From: Bacteroidales bacterium UBA5266
GTDB taxonomy: Bacteria > Bacteroidota > Bacteroidia > Bacteroidales > WCHB1-69
Assembly (NCBI GenBank): GCA_002411545.1
Contig: DHTG01000012.1
Span: forward strand, 1-8,294
Length of the DNA stretch: 8,294 nucleotides
Direction of reading: 5' to 3'
The notes beneath the pieces are model-generated. The model saw only the letters and a list, made by a program, of their open reading frames with translations, was not told the origin of the DNA and searched no databases. How positions within the stretch are numbered: the first letter of the stretch is position 1; each line of letters starts with the position of its first letter. Positions 5,398 to 8,294 of the stretch are shown here, in pieces. The translations under genes and the position numbers were made by a program.

Positions 5398-8294
5398 ATG
5401 AAGAAAACATTTAAAATCATCGGAATTTCATTGGCTGCCTTAGTGGGTCTTATCCTTATCACCCTGAGTATCGTTTTATGGCTGATAGTTACTCCCGAAA
5501 AATTGACCCCCATCGTACGGAATCAAACGGATAAATTTATTCTTTGTACCACCCACTTCGATACGGTCGATATTACCTTTTTCAGCACTTTCCCCACCGT
5601 CGGGCTGCGCATCAAAAACTTCACCTTGATCAATCCCATGCCCGGAGCTCCCTCCGATACCCTGGCTGTTGTTGAAGACCTCAAAGCTTCGCTAAACATC
5701 AAAGAGTTGCTTTTTAATAATGCTTTGAAAGTTACTGCCGTAACTGTAAGCAATGTCAAAGCTCACCTTTTTATCGATGCAAAGGGAAACACCAATTTCG
5801 ATGTTGTGGAAACAGATACTACCGATAAAGATACCGCCTTTGAATTACCCTTTGATTTAATAAACCTTCATAAAATCAGTATTAAAAACCTCAATGCCGA
5901 TTTTACCGACCAATTTTCCGGCCTCTATGCCTCCATCAACGGGCTTACGGCACAACTCAAAGGAAAATTAACGGTGGAGGATGCCTGGGCAAAATTGCAT
6001 TTGGAAAGTGGTGCGATACGGTTTAATATGAAAAATTCCGTATCCATTGCCGCCGAACTCAATAGTTTTGAAACAAAAATGGAAGCTAAAAAATCAGGTC
6101 CCAACATCCATGGCAATATCGATTTGGATATGCCCGAAGTGTTTTTCCGTATGGATACAACCGTCTATGCCAAAGGTCTACCCCTTGACATTGAGATTCC
6201 TTTTAGCTATCATATCGACCATCAAAACCTCACCTTAGATAAAGCCGAAATAACACTGAAGAAAATAAAACTATACCTAAACGGCAAGGTGCAACCATCT
6301 GCCGACTTTAAAGATATAGCTATCGATATGGCTTTCAACACCAATACCTGGAGAATTCCGGAAGTATTGGATATCGTTCCCGACGCTTACAAGGATCTAT
6401 TAAAAGATATTAAGGTAGATGGAGAACTGGTATTAAAAGGCGATGCAAAAGGAATATACAACGAATCTCTCCTCCCCATCATCAACGCTCAGATTATGCT
6501 TGATAAAGGGAAATTTGCCTATAAGAAATTTAGCTTACCCTTTAAAAACATCAGTGCCAACCTACTGGCTCACCTCGATGTAAACAACGACTCCTTAAGT
6601 AAGCTTACCATCAACGCCCTCACACTACAAACGGGGAAAAGCAATTTGATGCTTAGTGGACAAATCTTGGACCTCCTCGACAAAATGATATTTAAAATAA
6701 AGGTTAACAGCAACATGGAACTTGTCGAGTTGAAACCCATCTTACCCGACGACATGAACCTACTCATCAAAGGAAAAGCCAAAGCAAATATGCTTACTGA
6801 CTTTGCTTTAAACGATATGCAAAACCTTGACCTCCAAAAGATGAATCTTAATGGAGATTTTGTGATTCACGATATGGAAGCTGTCTATAACGACAGTCTC
6901 TTTATTCAATCGCCGGAAGCCAAGCTAAAGATTACATCCTTTCCCAAAGCGAAAAGAAAAGCATCCGACAAATTATTTGATATCGAAATCAAAAGTAAAG
7001 ATATGGATGTCAGAATGATTGATGTTGTCGATGCAACATTAAATGAGGTAAATCTGAAAGCACAGCTTTCGGATTTTATGGATACAACTCAGATGATTAC
7101 TGCTGATTGTGATTTTGATTTCGGCAAGGTAAAAGCCATCATGGATACCCTATCGGCCGATATAGTAAAAGCAGCAGGGACTATCCATCTATCGCCTTCT
7201 GCAAAGAATAAAAAGAATCCAAGCATCGCTTTTGATTATTCACATCAACATCTTCAAGCCGAACTGGGTAACTATGCTTCCATTTTGGGAGATGCAATGA
7301 CGATCAAAGGCAAAGGCATGTATGATGACAGTAAAACGGATTTATTATTTCAATGGTCGCCCAACGTACAAGCCAACCTAAAAAATGGCCACATCCGTCT
7401 AAGTGACTTAGAATATCCTATTGAAATTCCATCGATTGCATTTGATTTTTCTCCCGAAAAACTTAGCATCGATAAAAGTCAATGTACTATAGGTGAGTCG
7501 AAGTTTGCTCTTTCGGGCGAAATCACCCACATGGATCAATACCTGAACAAAACCGGTCTGTTGGTAGGTGACCTATCGTTTGTCTCGGAACATACCAACA
7601 TCGATCAAATCATGGATATGGTCAGCGGATTCGGGGCATCGGATTCTGCTTTGGCCCTTGAAGAGACAGAAAACAAAGAGGATGACCCCTTTATGGTTCC
7701 TCTGGGTATAGATATTAAACTATACACCTGGGTGAAAAAAGCTACAGTGGGTCGAACTACGATTGAAAATGTGGAAGGTAATTTAAGGGTAAAAGACGGA
7801 GTGATGGTGTTGGAAGAAATCGGATTCACTTCCGAAGCTGCTAAAATGCAACTGACGGCTATCTACCGTTCGTCCAGAAAGAACCATTTGTTTGCCGACA
7901 TAGATTTTCATTTGTTAGATGTCGACATCAAGGCCCTCATCGATATGATTCCCGACATCGACACCTTGGTACCCATGTTAAAATCTTTTGCCGGAAAGGC
8001 TGAATTTCATATTGCCGCCGAAACCTATATGAAATCCAATTACGATCTCAAACTATCCACCCTGCGAGGAGCTGCCGCTTTGAATGGCCAAAATTTAGTT
8101 TTGATAGACAACGAAACATTTACTCAGATAGCAAAATATTTGATGTTCAACAAAAAAACCAAAAACATAGTCGACAGCCTCTCACTCGAAATGACGTTAT
8201 TTAAAAACGAAATCGAATTATATCCTTTCTTAATTGTAATGGACAAATACAAAGCCGTTATCAACGGACAACATTATCTGGACATGAACTTCGA
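5398..8294 (+). CDS. Large AsmA-like envelope protein (3' end outside window)
   Basis: The frame is open from the ATG at 5398 to the window edge, with 965 residues visible and no stop. Residues 1-6 are basic and 7-31 form one transmembrane helix (IIGISLAALVGLILITLSIV and on), which gives an inner-membrane anchor with a large periplasmic part. The next segment, ITFFSTFPTVGLRIKNFTLINP (59-80), is the usual N-terminal AsmA pattern in Bacteroidota. Long alternating beta-strand sequence follows, as expected of the repeating beta-groove fold. Acidic low-complexity linkers occur at about 138-146 and 755-763. The last visible part (about 888-965: RGAAALNGQNLVL, DSLSLEMTLFKNEIELYPF, INGQHYLDMNF) fits the AsmA-like C-terminal region, so perhaps 50-150 residues are missing. 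AsmA/TamB/YhdP proteins act in outer-membrane homeostasis and are proposed to move phospholipids between membranes. Assigning that role here is inference. It is probably co-transcribed with the lipoprotein gene. Confidence 0.9.
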   Translation, partial: MKKTFKIIGISLAALVGLILITLSIVLWLIVTPEKLTPIVRNQTDKFILCTTHFDTVDITFFSTFPTVGLRIKNFTLINPMPGAPSDTLAVVEDLKASLNIKELLFNNALKVTAVTVSNVKAHLFIDAKGNTNFDVVETDTTDKDTAFELPFDLINLHKISIKNLNADFTDQFSGLYASINGLTAQLKGKLTVEDAWAKLHLESGAIRFNMKNSVSIAAELNSFETKMEAKKSGPNIHGNIDLDMPEVFFRMDTTVYAKGLPLDIEIPFSYHIDHQNLTLDKAEITLKKIKLYLNGKVQPSADFKDIAIDMAFNTNTWRIPEVLDIVPDAYKDLLKDIKVDGELVLKGDAKGIYNESLLPIINAQIMLDKGKFAYKKFSLPFKNISANLLAHLDVNNDSLSKLTINALTLQTGKSNLMLSGQILDLLDKMIFKIKVNSNMELVELKPILPDDMNLLIKGKAKANMLTDFALNDMQNLDLQKMNLNGDFVIHDMEAVYNDSLFIQSPEAKLKITSFPKAKRKASDKLFDIEIKSKDMDVRMIDVVDATLNEVNLKAQLSDFMDTTQMITADCDFDFGKVKAIMDTLSADIVKAAGTIHLSPSAKNKKNPSIAFDYSHQHLQAELGNYASILGDAMTIKGKGMYDDSKTDLLFQWSPNVQANLKNGHIRLSDLEYPIEIPSIAFDFSPEKLSIDKSQCTIGESKFALSGEITHMDQYLNKTGLLVGDLSFVSEHTNIDQIMDMVSGFGASDSALALEETENKEDDPFMVPLGIDIKLYTWVKKATVGRTTIENVEGNLRVKDGVMVLEEIGFTSEAAKMQLTAIYRSSRKNHLFADIDFHLLDVDIKALIDMIPDIDTLVPMLKSFAGKAEFHIAAETYMKSNYDLKLSTLRGAAALNGQNLVLIDNETFTQIAKYLMFNKKTKNIVDSLSLEMTLFKNEIELYPFLIVMDKYKAVINGQHYLDMNF

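Noticed and set aside
5523..7829. Minus- and plus-strand 63-78 codon frames inside the AsmA-like gene
   Set aside because: The AsmA-like frame is continuous through all of them and has family features. The alternatives have no recognisable motifs.
1..8294. Mobile element, CRISPR array, toxin-antitoxin, phage or defence system
   Set aside because: I found no transposase, integrase, regularly spaced repeats, terminal inverted repeats, nuclease or other defence motifs in either strand. The gene content looks like ordinary chromosome.

Overview
The window looks like chromosomal DNA of a Bacteroidota member, probably one of the Bacteroidales that keep a type IX secretion system (T9SS). The signs are a T9SS type B C-terminal sorting domain, a DUF4301 protein (a family I know mainly from Bacteroidota), a short lipocalin-like lipoprotein, a large AsmA-like protein, AT-rich leaders without Shine-Dalgarno sequences, and one promoter of the Bacteroidota TTG/TAnnTTTG type. 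The lineage is inferred from protein families and signals, not from a search.

All five genes are on the + strand, in two probable transcription units. Unit 1 (121-4875) has three genes with 17-19 bp gaps. They are a secreted multidomain protein with PKD-like, cadherin-like and FN3-like modules and a T9SS type B tail; riboflavin synthase (ribE); and a 512-residue DUF4301 protein. A weak hairpin with a T-run (4894-4913) follows. Unit 2 starts at a promoter at about 4923-4957. It encodes a 122-residue lipocalin-like lipoprotein and then, 20 bp downstream, a very large AsmA-like envelope protein that runs off the right edge. The first 120 bases hold no gene I can support.

The products do not form one obvious pathway. 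ribE is a housekeeping flavin gene. The T9SS substrate, the lipoprotein and the AsmA-like protein all belong to the cell envelope or surface. The DUF4301 protein is the least understood. Reading it by eye, I find an ordered set of motifs that closely parallels the UDP-sugar pyrophosphorylase (UGPase/UAP) family of GT-A nucleotidyltransferases, with changes in the nucleotide-binding loop. This is the most interesting observation here. I see no mobile element, CRISPR array, RNA gene, phage module or defence system, and nothing that clearly amounts to a new multi-gene system.
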